A stretch of DNA of 64,000 bases, taken from contig NZ_CP092418.1 in assembly GCF_023716485.1 (NCBI RefSeq), positions 1,161,001 through 1,225,000 on the forward strand, read 5' to 3'. The DNA comes from Microbulbifer variabilis. GTDB lineage: Bacteria > Pseudomonadota > Gammaproteobacteria > Pseudomonadales > Cellvibrionaceae. Positions 27,380-37,786 of this stretch are shown here, one piece after another (position 1 is the first letter of the stretch; each line of letters opens with the position of its first letter). The notes under the pieces were generated by a model, which saw only the letters and a list, made by a program, of their open reading frames with translations, had not been told where the DNA came from and made no database searches. The position numbers and the translations under genes are program-made.

Positions 27380-28024
27380 ATGGATAATATTCTGGTTTAT
27401 TCCGATAGTGTTTCCTGGGGCATCATTCCGGATACGCGACAGCGCATGACATTTGCCCAGCGTTGGCCTGGAGTTATGGAGTTCCACTTAAACGAAAATA
27501 AGCATAATGTACGAGTGATTGAAAATTGTCTGAATGGTCGCAAGACCGTTTGGGACGATCCATTTCGTGAGGGCCGGCGGGGTGTTGAGGGATTGGCACA
27601 GGTGATTGAAATGCACTCCCCATTGCATTGTGTAATCCTAATGTTGGGCACCAATGATTTCCAGGATACTCACGATAATAAAGCCAGTATGTCTGCCCAG
27701 GGGGTGGCTAAGCTAGTCTCCGTAATTCGCAGTGCACCTATCGAGCCGGGTATGCCAGTACCTAAGGTTCTAATTGTTGCTCCCTTAACGATCAACAATC
27801 CTTGCGGTATTATTGGCTATAAATTTGCTGGTGCGAAAAAACGCTGCGAAGGTTTCCCGCAGGAGCTGGAAAAAGTCTCTAACGATCTGGGTACCTTATT
27901 TCTGGATGCAAATAGGTGGGTCAAAGTCAGTGAACGGGATGGTATTCATTTAGACGAGGATCAACACTCGGTTCTAGGCAAGGTGATTGCCGATTTCCTC
28001 TCAGACAATAAAGTCTTGCACTAG
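27380..28024 (+). CDS. SGNH/GDSL-type hydrolase
   Basis: This 214-residue esterase-like protein has block I as VYSDSVSWG (catalytic Ser10, with S in place of the usual G) and block III GTND with Asn92. Block V is DGIHLDEDQH with the Asp/His pair. It has no signal peptide. AAGGAGG lies 10 nt before the ATG at 27380, so this start is preferred over the longer frame. It may be an acyl or arylesterase. Confidence 0.85.
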   Translation: MDNILVYSDSVSWGIIPDTRQRMTFAQRWPGVMEFHLNENKHNVRVIENCLNGRKTVWDDPFREGRRGVEGLAQVIEMHSPLHCVILMLGTNDFQDTHDNKASMSAQGVAKLVSVIRSAPIEPGMPVPKVLIVAPLTINNPCGIIGYKFAGAKKRCEGFPQELEKVSNDLGTLFLDANRWVKVSERDGIHLDEDQHSVLGKVIADFLSDNKVLH

Positions 28025-28097
28025 CAATACAAACTGCTAGCGATCAACCAATTGTTGACTATGGCACCGGAAGTACCGGTGCCGGTTCACTGTAGAA

Positions 28098-28601
<504 letters not shown>

Positions 28602-28694
28602 TAGTCACTCTCCAACAATTACTTTCGCATAAGTTACTGTGCCCAGATCATTACGTATAATTATGATTTGTGATTTTTTTGAGTAACTTTTGTA

Positions 28695-29564
28695 ATGATT
28701 AATCCTGTGTGGCTGCGTAGTTTCTGTACTTTGGTGGAGCAGGGTGGCTTTACCAAAACGGCGCAGCACCTGCATATGACCCAATCTGGCGTTAGTCAAC
28801 ACTTACGCCGCCTGGAAGACTTCCTTGGGTTGGCGCTGATCCATCGGCAGGGGAAACAATTCACCCTGACCGAGGCAGGCGAAAAGCTATACCTAGAGGC
28901 TCAAGATATCGTCGAATCCCTCTCTACACTGGGTCAACGACTTGGCGAAGATCCAGCTTATGAGGGACAAGTGAGTATTCAATCCCCAGGTAGTGTGGGT
29001 CTAAAGCTCTATCCAAAATTACTGGACCTGCAAAGAGAATACCCGAAACTGACCATAGACTATCGTTTTGCTCCAAATCAGGCTGTGGAAGAATCCATAC
29101 TTGGTTATAAGGCAGACATTGGGTTTGTAACTAATCCGTCAACAATGGCGGAAGTAGCGAGTCAGCCTGTAGGCAGTGAAGAATTACTGCTTGTGACCCC
29201 TGCGTCAGTCAAGAAGTTGAGTTGGAGGGTGTTGCTAGAGTTGGGTTATATCGGTCACCCAGATGGTGCTCATCAAGCGGGCTTGTTACTGGGGGCAAAT
29301 TTCTCAGAATTCCAGCATGTAGATATGTTTAAACTCAAGGGATTTTGTAACCAAATTGGCCTGATCTTGGAACCGGTCAGTATGGGCTTGGGTTTTACGG
29401 TATTACCCGCTCATGCAGTCAATGCCTTTCATAATTTTACGCAAATTAAGCCTCATCGCTTGGCGAACTCTATCACTGAGACTTTATTTCTAATTACACG
29501 TCGCCACAAGGCGTTACCGGCGCGGGTAAAAACTGTGGTTGCTTTAGCTAGGGAGTGGCTTTAA
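28695..29564 (+). CDS. LysR-family regulator
   Basis: This 289-residue protein has an N-terminal winged helix-turn-helix (LRSFCTLVEQGGFTKTAQHL, then QSGVSQHLRRLEDFLG) and a periplasmic-binding-like effector domain. The 93-bp gap to the divergent VOC gene holds T-N11-A-type half-sites, as usual for self-controlled LysR pairs. The effector is unknown. Confidence 0.9.
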   Translation: MINPVWLRSFCTLVEQGGFTKTAQHLHMTQSGVSQHLRRLEDFLGLALIHRQGKQFTLTEAGEKLYLEAQDIVESLSTLGQRLGEDPAYEGQVSIQSPGSVGLKLYPKLLDLQREYPKLTIDYRFAPNQAVEESILGYKADIGFVTNPSTMAEVASQPVGSEELLLVTPASVKKLSWRVLLELGYIGHPDGAHQAGLLLGANFSEFQHVDMFKLKGFCNQIGLILEPVSMGLGFTVLPAHAVNAFHNFTQIKPHRLANSITETLFLITRRHKALPARVKTVVALAREWL

Positions 29565-29589
29565 ACCGTTAGAATACTTCGGACATTTT

Positions 29590-30429
29590 ATGTTGCGTTT
29601 TATTTGCTGGTTATATTTTGGGATTATTGCCATGGGTGCTCAGGCTGAGTTGCCGCCCAGCTCAGCTGTTCAGCAGGAGAAAGACGAGATACTCATGCTA
29701 CTTGCTTACTCGGTAGCTTACCTTGATTGGGTTGGGCCAAAAGAAAAACAGAAGCGCGGCTACAATATTGCAGCAGTCCTGTATGACAATGCGCAGGAAA
29801 AAATTATAGGAGTGCAGCGCAATGCAGTTGGTTTGTGTCGAGATAAAACCCAGCATGCTGAAGTGCGATTAATGCAACAATGTATCGGCAGTAAATGTAG
29901 GGGGAAAGAGACTAATTACCTGAATGATACTTCGATCTACAGCACTCTGGAGCCCTGTATGATGTGTGGAGGTATGATGATTTTTCTTGAGGTCTCTAGA
30001 GTTATTTATGGCCAATCAGATCCGGATTTTGGGAAGAATATAGAAAGGCTGAAGCAGAGTTTTAAGTCTGATTGTAGATATAAATTTGAGTCGAAACCGC
30101 ATGTGGAAAATATTTGTAAAATAGATATTCCTGCAAATTATCGAGCTAGAAATATTTCTTCAGAGCCATCTAGTTTACTTCAGAGGGCTCAGCTTGAAGG
30201 GGCGTTTTACAATCATCGCTTGTTGTTTAGTAGCACGATTACAGATTTTCTGATGAGTGCTGAAGCGAAGAATATTTATCGTGCTGCTTACCAGCGGCTT
30301 ATGGGTTTTAAGTCTAAATATCAGGCTAACAATAATCTTCTGCTGGAGAGCCAAAAGCAATTGAAGCAATTAGAAAGTGCTCCAGGAGATATAGATCGGT
30401 GTTTAGTGGGGGAGATACATCGCCACTAA
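29590..30429 (+). CDS. Exported cytidine/adenosine deaminase-like protein
   Basis: This 279-residue protein begins with a signal peptide (RFICWLYFGIIAMGAQA, cleavage near residue 19). A zinc deaminase core follows: TQHAEV (His89, Glu91) and EPCMMCGG (Cys123, Cys126), then VIYGQSDPDFG as in TadA/GuaD-type folds. About 120 residues of cysteine-bearing, lysine-rich sequence follow. A deaminase directed to the periplasm is unusual. The substrate is unknown. It lies 25 bp after the LysR gene. Confidence 0.75.
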   Translation: MLRFICWLYFGIIAMGAQAELPPSSAVQQEKDEILMLLAYSVAYLDWVGPKEKQKRGYNIAAVLYDNAQEKIIGVQRNAVGLCRDKTQHAEVRLMQQCIGSKCRGKETNYLNDTSIYSTLEPCMMCGGMMIFLEVSRVIYGQSDPDFGKNIERLKQSFKSDCRYKFESKPHVENICKIDIPANYRARNISSEPSSLLQRAQLEGAFYNHRLLFSSTITDFLMSAEAKNIYRAAYQRLMGFKSKYQANNNLLLESQKQLKQLESAPGDIDRCLVGEIHRH

Positions 30430-30841
30430 TTTTGTTAAATGTGAGCCTTTAGATTTTGGGGTGATTGATTTGCTTTATTGATGGCAATCATTAGTGGTTT
30501 AAAAATTCCTGATTTTCATTGCTTCTAGGTGGCTTAATTGTGTTTGATTCGACTTATGAAGATGCTGACGTTCTCCAGAGTTTTAAAAATAGAAGATTAG
30601 TCCCAGGCTCACTCTTAAAATTTCAGTTGAAAAAAACATGATCTGAAAAGTTCTATAGGAGTTGTCGGAGAGTAGATGATTGAATTTCTGGGGGCGAGCA
30701 ATATAGATCGAATGACATCTATATGCTCGCTGGCAGTATTTTCGTGGGCTGTAGAATTAATAGTTAGAGTTTAAGTAAGATTATCTTGGTTGGTAGTGTG
30801 TTGATTTTCTCTTTTATTTATTTTTTATTTGATGGGATTAA
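30430..30841. other. Noncoding AT-rich stretch
   Basis: It lies between convergent genes. No gene or clear terminator is seen. Confidence 0.3.
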
Positions 30842-31843
30842 TCAAATATTTTTCCAGCGTTTGTAGGATTCTTCGTACGCTATAATTGTTGAGAACCCTA
30901 ATTCTTTTGCGACTTGTAACTTGTCCATGGACTGGATGTCCAGTGAATTCAGTTTTTCTCTCCGGGCTAAATCCAATAAACGTCTAAAAGATGTATTTTG
31001 TGCATTTAGGCGAATCTGTAAGGAACGCTTATTAATTTGCAGTATGTCTGCCAAGAAATCCAGGTTGGCTGCACCCTCTGATAAATAATCTTTGATAATA
31101 TCTTTACATCGATTGGGTAATGATTCATCTGACTTCATCTTCTGGAGCTGCTTCTTTGCAGTTAGCTTATTAAAGTCAAGGGAGGATTTTCCTGGGCTAC
31201 ATAGTTGTTTATCAAGAATGGAGTTATCAAAGCTAATGCAATTTTTTTGATGTCCAAACTCAATGGGAATATTAATTAAGGAGGATGCATTATTCATTAA
31301 TTCGGAATTATGATGAGCAAAGTGAATAACCGGATGGCAGCTTTCATAATCGACAACAATATCTGAAATTAGCTTAAAGATGACTCCAATATTCAATTCA
31401 ACTTGTTGTGTAGTGAGAGGCGAAAAGCTAGGAATTAAAATATCAAAGCTGGAGCGTTCATTCCCCTCACTGAATAACCCTTGATAGCCTTGCGTGCCCA
31501 GTTGTTGGAATTGCGTACCGAGGCTAATAAGATGTCTGACAGTAGGGCAAGCCATTAGGACATGAGCAAATGCTTGAATGCTGGAAATTGACACATCTAG
31601 ACCAGTACGAAACGCTATGGTGTTATCACTGAAGTAGTCGGATACCTCTTGAAGTGCTTGTCCAGTCAGCCTTACTGGTACACGATGTTGTAGGTTTTGA
31701 AACTGAGAGTAATGATCACCATATATATTCTTTAACTTATCTTTTGGAAACCCCAGGTGTTGCCAGTATAGTACGTGACGATAAGTGGAAGTTGCCAAGC
31801 CTGTTGGCTCAGAAGCATAAAGTTCCTGGTTATTGGTAGTCAT
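30842..31843 (-). CDS. AraC-family regulator
   Basis: About 333 residues. An N-terminal ligand-binding domain resembles the Arabinose_bd type (DYFSDNTIAFRTGLDVS). A C-terminal double helix-turn-helix follows (ANLDFLADILQINKRSLQIR and VAKELGFSTIIAYEESYKRW). The last recognition helix departs from the usual DxSxFxRxFK pattern. The ATG at 31843 is preferred because the longer frame needs a TTG start. Confidence 0.8.
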   Translation of the reverse strand: MTTNNQELYASEPTGLATSTYRHVLYWQHLGFPKDKLKNIYGDHYSQFQNLQHRVPVRLTGQALQEVSDYFSDNTIAFRTGLDVSISSIQAFAHVLMACPTVRHLISLGTQFQQLGTQGYQGLFSEGNERSSFDILIPSFSPLTTQQVELNIGVIFKLISDIVVDYESCHPVIHFAHHNSELMNNASSLINIPIEFGHQKNCISFDNSILDKQLCSPGKSSLDFNKLTAKKQLQKMKSDESLPNRCKDIIKDYLSEGAANLDFLADILQINKRSLQIRLNAQNTSFRRLLDLARREKLNSLDIQSMDKLQVAKELGFSTIIAYEESYKRWKNI

Positions 31844-32705
31844 ACTGATTTTTTTTTGTACTGCTAATAATCTATGAAATTGGTCGCCAAATGACAAATA
31901 AATTATTTTAGTGAATTTCTTAAGTTAATGTATAAAGCAACGCCATTATAGTATGAGTTTAACACTTAAAGTGTGATTTTGAACCAGTTTTTTTGACTGG
32001 CGATTTGGGTTTGGTGAGATTAAATTCCTCCAGTACTTACAAGGTATAATTTTTACTACGCTGGCGGTAACGCTTCCAGTTTTAGCTAATCCTTGCGGAG
32101 CAGTTGGTGTTCCAATTTGTCTAGTCCGCGGAGATATAAATTAAAAATGGTTTAATATATATCAGGATTTAAAATAAAAGCGCTATCGTAATATCGCACG
32201 AAAGCTTTTAATATGATCTGAAGCTATAAAATATCGGGTTAAGTAATCTCTTCTATCGTAACAGATAATTTTCTCGTAGGTGTATATTTTGAGTGAGGTA
32301 TAGTATCGTCCAGGTTTCCCGCTCCGTCGAATAATTTCTTAGCATTGTTCATCTTTTTCTCACTATTTTATTTTGTTGGAGCCAATGGTTCTTTTGGTTC
32401 TATTCGGAATCTTTTTTGTCGGTTTGTTGGTTAGCTTAAGGATTTGATAAGGGTAATTCTAATGCTATTAAAGTGAAGGTGGATCAAAACCTTCTTGTTT
32501 GAGAAAAATGAAAAAAAATAGTTTTTTTCGCCAATCTATAAGCTGTGGAACTAGTCCTGATTGCATGTGACTGAATTCACGGTAGGTATGTATCTGAGCG
32601 ATTTAGTATCTGGCCAGTGCTGCATGCTGTAGCCAATTTCTATATGCCCATTAAATCCTGTAATTAGTAAATAATTGTTTACTTCTAAAGTAGAGAAAAC
32701 TGGAA
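31844..32705. other. Long noncoding stretch upstream of the large lipoprotein gene
   Basis: No ORF of substance is seen. It is AT-rich with several poly-T runs. It is longer than a normal promoter region, so it could hold a decayed gene or regulatory RNA, but nothing specific is visible. Confidence 0.3.
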
Positions 32706-35700
32706 ATGAATAACAGTAGCTTGCCTTTGGCACTTCTGATTACCGCCACATTGGCTGGTTGTGGTGGCGACTCGTCATCTGGGGAATCTGATAATGAGAG
32801 CCCGCCTCCTTCGACAGGTTCTGATATAACGGACCCTGGGAATGGATTAGCAATATCGTCTTTCACTCTGGTCAATTCACAGGGCAACTCGGATATTTTT
32901 TCACTTACCGATGGTGCAGAGATATATCTAAGCCAGGTTGGAAGCCAGTTAAATATTAGGGCAAATAGTGATCAGGCAGAGAGTGTAATATTTGAGTTGG
33001 CAGGGGCTCAGACGCACAATATGACTGAAAATGTCTCGCCCTATGCTCTATTTGGTGATGATCAGGGTGATTTTAATCATTGGACCCCCGCAGTTGGAAC
33101 TTACACCCTTACCGCAACACCTTATTCTCTGGATGATGGGGCAGGCACTGCCGGAACCAGTGCCTCAATTACATTTACTGTAAAGCAGAATGATGGAACC
33201 GATCCGACAGATCCAGACCCAGATCCAACAGATCCTCCGGGTCCAGTTGACCCGGATGATATCGGCCATAGTGAACATTGTACTGTTTCCGGTACGCTGG
33301 AAAAGTGGCACCGTATAACGATCACTTGTGATGATTTGTATGCATCAGAAAATGATGATGCTACGTTTACCGATTATCGATATAACGTGATATTTACACA
33401 AGGTGACTTGTCTTACACAGTGCCTGGACATTTCGCTGCTGATGGCAATTCAGCAAATACAGGTGCAACTGAAGGAACTAAGTGGCGTGCCTACTTTTCA
33501 CCGCCAACTTCAGGTAAATGGTTCTTCGATATATCTATGAGACAAGGAAGCCAGGTTGCGGTTGATCTAGATACAAATGCAGGTAATGCTATTTCATTTG
33601 ATGGTGAAAGTGGTTATTTCCCAGTATTACAATCCACAGCACCTGAGCTTGATATGAGGAGCAAGGGATTACTGGTACATAAAAAAGGAACCCGCTACTT
33701 GCAGCATCTGGGGGATAAGTCGGTATATATAGAAGGTGGAATGGATAGCCCTGAAAATATTTTTGGTTATTCAGGCTTTGATAATACAGAAAAACACTAT
33801 AACGTAAATTCCTGCAAAGGCATATTACACAGTTTTGAGCCCCACCTTGGTGATTGGAATAATGGAGACCCTACCTGGAAAGATGGTAAAGGAAAAAGCC
33901 TTATTGGTTTAGTGAACTATATAGCTGAAAAAAATGTCAACGCAATTTATATCATGGCAAACACCGAGAGTGGTGATGGTTGCGATGCCCATCCTTGGAC
34001 GGTATATGATGGTAACCATCGGGCTTTTGATGTCAGCAAATTAGACCAGTGGGAAGTCGCAATGGATCACATGACCAGTAAAGGCATGCTGATTCACTTT
34101 ATGACCCAGGAAACAGAGAATAATAAAGTTCTGAATAACGGTAATTTAGGGCTTGAACGTAAACTATATTACCGGGAGATGATTTCCCGCTTTGGACATC
34201 ACCCGGCGCTACAATGGAATATGGGTGAGGAGAGCACTCTTAGCCAAGAGCAACACAAGGCAATCGCTAAATATTTAAAGGATGTAGACCCCTACGATCA
34301 TCCCACCCTGCTCCATACGTATGGTGGTCAATGGGATCAGCACTATCGGCCATTGTTGGGAAATAGTCATTTTGATGGACCGAGTATTCAAATTGATAAT
34401 ATTCCTAGCGATGCGAACCATCGCAATGCCCCTTATCAGATGAGTAGAAAGTGGCTGACTGAATCCCAGAATAATAACCATCTTTGGTATGTTACTTTCA
34501 CTGAAGCTTCCGGCGGGCAAGCGCCTGTGCCCCATTCTGAGGTTACCCAAGTTCAGAGGGTCAACTGGATGTGGGGCAGTGTTATGGGAGGTGGTGCAGG
34601 ATTTGAGTGGTATTTAAAAAATCCTAATTCCGGCCACGCGTATGACTTAGCGGTAGAGAACTTAAGGGAGTTTGACAACCATTGGGAGCAAACTGGTCAC
34701 TTTGTTAAATTCTTTAACGATATTTTGCAAAATCAACTTGAAGTTAATCTACACAGTTTGAATGTGGATAATGAAGTAACTTCAACCAATAACGATTGGG
34801 TGCTTTCAGATAGCGGTAATGTTTATCTAGTTTACTTGCGTGAAGGTGGCACAACGAATATAGAGATTCCAAATGAGGATACCTATAAGGTTTACTGGTT
34901 CAATCCAAGAAGCGGCCAGTTGACAACGGGTAATCAACTTGACGGAATAGGTACTCATAGTATTGGCACTGCCCCAACAGAAGCTAATCAGGACTGGGCA
35001 GTAGTCATCAAAGCGGAAGGTATAAATAGCAATGTTCACCCAGATATTGTAAAAGTTCTACCAATTAACCCTAATGATGTTTTACTCGAACCTCAAACTA
35101 ATTGGATGGATAGTTATTCTATTGGGGATCAATGTTTTTGTGAGTCAACTTTTGACCACAATATTGCCGATATTATGGTTTCGACCGACCATGGAACAAT
35201 AACGGTTAAAGAAGCTTGTGACCTAATTGGCCCGGGCCCAGGATCGGCTGGCCGTCCCAAATACAATGATATTCAGTGCGGCAACGGCCCGGCAAATGAT
35301 GCCGGTGATGAGGATTACTGTCCAGGTCGTGTGGATATAGGTAAAGAAGGGTGTGGCCATATTGGCCCGAGGTGGAATTTTGATAAGTTAAACCCAGATC
35401 AACCTGAAGGTGACTACACGGAACAAAACGGCCTGGTAATTATGGAGGCTGAAAATACCTACTCAAATCTAGGTGAATGGGTCAAGAAAAATGATATTGG
35501 CGGCCATACAGGGAGCAGTTATCTTGAGTTTAATGGTAATACGCCACTAAACGGCCCACCTAAATCTCCCTTGGAGTACACTTTCAATATAACAAGAAGT
35601 GGTTTGTACTATTTGCACCTGCACGCTGCGAAAGAAAACTTAGTGTATGAGGGTGAGTTTCGTACAGACCTAGCAAATGACGCTTACTTTCGACTTGAAG

Positions 35701-36011
35701 GAAATTATGAGGCGGGACCTAATGCTGGGAATAGTCATGGTAAAGATGCTCCTCTGGAACTATTAAAAAAAGATACAAAGTTCTTTGGTGGAGAACATAA
35801 TAAATTCATCTGGGAATCTGGCAATAAATTTGATCCTGGTGGTCATAATAATAAACGTGTCGCCGTTTATAAGCTAAAAGCAGGAGAATCGTATAAACTG
35901 GTGATGTCAGGCCGTTCACAGAAATTTAAGGTAGATAGAATAGTTTTCCGGCATATTGATGTTTCTAAATCTGATGCCGAGAATATAAATAATCCAGAAA
36001 CCGTTGAGTAG
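32706..36011 (+). CDS. Large lipoprotein with DUF5060/glycoside-hydrolase-like architecture
   Basis: This 1101-residue protein has a signal peptide and lipobox LAGC (Cys19), a Ser/Asp-rich linker, an Ig-like part and a PDPDPTDPPGP linker near 170. A DUF5060-like sandwich follows (TDYRYNVIFTQGDLSYTVPG). The middle is a (beta/alpha)8-like region with HHPALQWNMGEES, where the glutamate pair suits glycoside hydrolase chemistry. A putative collagen-binding-like strand set follows, and a C-terminal module starting VIMEAENTYSNLGEWV like marine carbohydrate-binding domains. It is probably displayed on the cell surface for polysaccharide use. The substrate is unknown. Confidence 0.7.
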   Translation: MNNSSLPLALLITATLAGCGGDSSSGESDNESPPPSTGSDITDPGNGLAISSFTLVNSQGNSDIFSLTDGAEIYLSQVGSQLNIRANSDQAESVIFELAGAQTHNMTENVSPYALFGDDQGDFNHWTPAVGTYTLTATPYSLDDGAGTAGTSASITFTVKQNDGTDPTDPDPDPTDPPGPVDPDDIGHSEHCTVSGTLEKWHRITITCDDLYASENDDATFTDYRYNVIFTQGDLSYTVPGHFAADGNSANTGATEGTKWRAYFSPPTSGKWFFDISMRQGSQVAVDLDTNAGNAISFDGESGYFPVLQSTAPELDMRSKGLLVHKKGTRYLQHLGDKSVYIEGGMDSPENIFGYSGFDNTEKHYNVNSCKGILHSFEPHLGDWNNGDPTWKDGKGKSLIGLVNYIAEKNVNAIYIMANTESGDGCDAHPWTVYDGNHRAFDVSKLDQWEVAMDHMTSKGMLIHFMTQETENNKVLNNGNLGLERKLYYREMISRFGHHPALQWNMGEESTLSQEQHKAIAKYLKDVDPYDHPTLLHTYGGQWDQHYRPLLGNSHFDGPSIQIDNIPSDANHRNAPYQMSRKWLTESQNNNHLWYVTFTEASGGQAPVPHSEVTQVQRVNWMWGSVMGGGAGFEWYLKNPNSGHAYDLAVENLREFDNHWEQTGHFVKFFNDILQNQLEVNLHSLNVDNEVTSTNNDWVLSDSGNVYLVYLREGGTTNIEIPNEDTYKVYWFNPRSGQLTTGNQLDGIGTHSIGTAPTEANQDWAVVIKAEGINSNVHPDIVKVLPINPNDVLLEPQTNWMDSYSIGDQCFCESTFDHNIADIMVSTDHGTITVKEACDLIGPGPGSAGRPKYNDIQCGNGPANDAGDEDYCPGRVDIGKEGCGHIGPRWNFDKLNPDQPEGDYTEQNGLVIMEAENTYSNLGEWVKKNDIGGHTGSSYLEFNGNTPLNGPPKSPLEYTFNITRSGLYYLHLHAAKENLVYEGEFRTDLANDAYFRLEGNYEAGPNAGNSHGKDAPLELLKKDTKFFGGEHNKFIWESGNKFDPGGHNNKRVAVYKLKAGESYKLVMSGRSQKFKVDRIVFRHIDVSKSDAENINNPETVE

Positions 36012-36025
36012 TAACTGCCTCAGTG

Positions 36026-36043
36026 AGAGCCATGGATGGCTCT
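36026..36043 (+). terminator. Terminator after the lipoprotein gene
   Basis: AGAGCCA pairs with TGGCTCT around TGGA, 15 bp after the stop, followed by TTCGCTT. It is a short rho-independent type. Confidence 0.6.
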
Positions 36044-36155
36044 TTCGCTTGGAGTAGAATGCGGTCTACTTCATTGCTAAAGGCAGTAATTAGGGCTATA
36101 TGCGGTTTGGACACTCATGGTTCATTAGATCGTTAAAGTACACTATTGGTGAATA

Positions 36156-37160
36156 ATGAAATTTCAAATAATAAAAAATTTATTTTGGCTGTCGATTGCT
36201 TTTAATTCTGCCCAGGCTCAAGCTTTCGAGCCAAAGTCAGATTTTTCGGTGAGTTTGGAGCGGGTTCGGTATTGCCAGGAGTTTTTGTGCCTTAAACAAG
36301 ACACTCCATCTGAGTATCGAGCCTGGGCGATAGAGGGTGTTAGTAATAGCCGTCAACTTCATACTCAGATTGCTAGAGTGCAAAACCCAGCACGCGATAA
36401 AGTAAAAAACTTAGTATTTATTGCTGCAGGACAACAGCCACCAGGAAATGGTGCAGAAAGTTCTGTGACAGGCCAGAGGTCTGGCTATAAAAAAGACTGT
36501 GGAGTACTAAAGAGATCTTGCTCTCGCAGTATAGATGGACGTTCACTTGCTCGACAGTTGGTAGATTCAGAGCATTTTCCAACAGATGAGACCTTCTTGG
36601 CGATTGCTTTTGATACGCAATTTAACCAGATGATTAATGGTAATGAGAAGTCTCGTATAGAAAAGGCATACCTCAGTTGGCTTAAGTCAAAGGCTTATGC
36701 CTCCAATCTAGAGACTATTTACTTGGCGGGTTCTTCTCGTGGTGGTTGTCTCGTTATGAGATTGGCGAAAGCTATGCGAGCTGATCCCGATTTTCGTAAT
36801 ATACGAACTGTTGTACACAGTTTTGATGGTGTTTGTAAATGGACCCAAAATGAGTTGGGAGTAACTTCTTCATTCCATCGTAACCCCATGAATTCTAGTT
36901 ACTTAAGCTATTACACTGATCTCAATACACAATTTCCTTACAAAGATAATTTATATCTTAGGCAGTTGACTGGTGGGGCTGAGGTCATTGAATTATCTGG
37001 GGTTCACTCTTTTGCTTATACCGCTCAAGATACTGACCTAGGGTGGTATTCACAGAGATGGGTAAATTTGGATCATACGAGTATCGGTCGAGATATGAGT
37101 CAGGATGTGAGGAATCAAACAATAGTACCCTTCTTACAGCACTTAGATGACGTGCTTTAG
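36156..37160 (+). CDS. Exported alpha/beta-hydrolase-like protein
   Basis: This 334-residue protein has a signal peptide (IIKNLFWLSIAFNSAQAQA). It has a nucleophile-elbow-like motif YLAGSSRGGCL (Ser in GSSRGG), preceded by NLVFIAAGQQPPGN, which could form the oxyanion strand. A later SGVHSFAY could give the catalytic His. Several cysteines suggest disulfides in the periplasm. No specific family is recognised. It follows the large lipoprotein gene and may act on acylated glycans, but that is inference. Confidence 0.6.
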   Translation: MKFQIIKNLFWLSIAFNSAQAQAFEPKSDFSVSLERVRYCQEFLCLKQDTPSEYRAWAIEGVSNSRQLHTQIARVQNPARDKVKNLVFIAAGQQPPGNGAESSVTGQRSGYKKDCGVLKRSCSRSIDGRSLARQLVDSEHFPTDETFLAIAFDTQFNQMINGNEKSRIEKAYLSWLKSKAYASNLETIYLAGSSRGGCLVMRLAKAMRADPDFRNIRTVVHSFDGVCKWTQNELGVTSSFHRNPMNSSYLSYYTDLNTQFPYKDNLYLRQLTGGAEVIELSGVHSFAYTAQDTDLGWYSQRWVNLDHTSIGRDMSQDVRNQTIVPFLQHLDDVL

Positions 37161-37207
37161 TTTATTTATCCTCTTATCTTAAAGTGTTAGTAGGCACTAA
37201 ACCCCTG

Positions 37208-37239
37208 CCATGATAACTACATTGAGGTAGTTATCATGG
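37208..37239. terminator. Perfect 13-bp hairpin
   Basis: CCATGATAACTAC and its exact inverse flank ATTGAG, about 48 bp after the hydrolase stop. No T-run follows. It may be a terminator or part of a wrecked IS end. Confidence 0.45.
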
Positions 37240-37322
37240 AGGCTACCTACTTATCTAAGGGGCCTCAATAATTCGGATCAAATCTAATAGAATTCGGTTA
37301 TCAGTCAAGGCTATGATAGATC

Positions 37323-37495
37323 ATGCATCAAGTCACCTTTGCCGAAGCAGGATACCGTTTGAAGCGTCCTAAAACCCGCTGGGAAAATTCCTTTCTCAAA
37401 TGGATGGCCTCCTCCCATGGCATAGGCTGGAAGCCCATATAGCTCCCTTTTACCCATCGGGTAAGGAAAATCTACCGTATTCTTCAGAGATCCTT
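37323..37495 (+). pseudogene. IS5-family transposase fragment, frameshifted
   Basis: The ATG at 37323 encodes HQVTFAEAGYRLKRPKTRWE. A +1 shift then gives LSQMDGLLPWHRLEAHIAPF, YPSGKENLPYSSEIL and a stop. These are the N-terminal segments of IS5-type transposases (RMD.L.PW.RLEA.I.P.YP). The rest of the gene is gone or decayed between here and 37,700. No intact inverted ends were found with certainty. Confidence 0.75.
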
Positions 37496-37786
37496 TAGAG
37501 CCGCTATAAGGAGTTCTGACTATGGAAAAGCTAAAATTATGGTCCTCTATGACAGATAAAATAGTTATTAGCGGTTAGAGATCGGTGAGTTAATAAATCG
37601 GATCATCAAGGTACGCATTGAGCCAATTTATATTGGCTGCAATTTTTATTACGAAGAAAAACTCTTGAGACTCTTACTAGGGCCTGCCTACACTCATTAT
37701 TCTATCTACGATAGTTGAAGTAGGTAGACCCTAATAACCTTCTTAGTCCCTTGAGGCATCAAATGCCATATTAGTAACTTGTAAAC

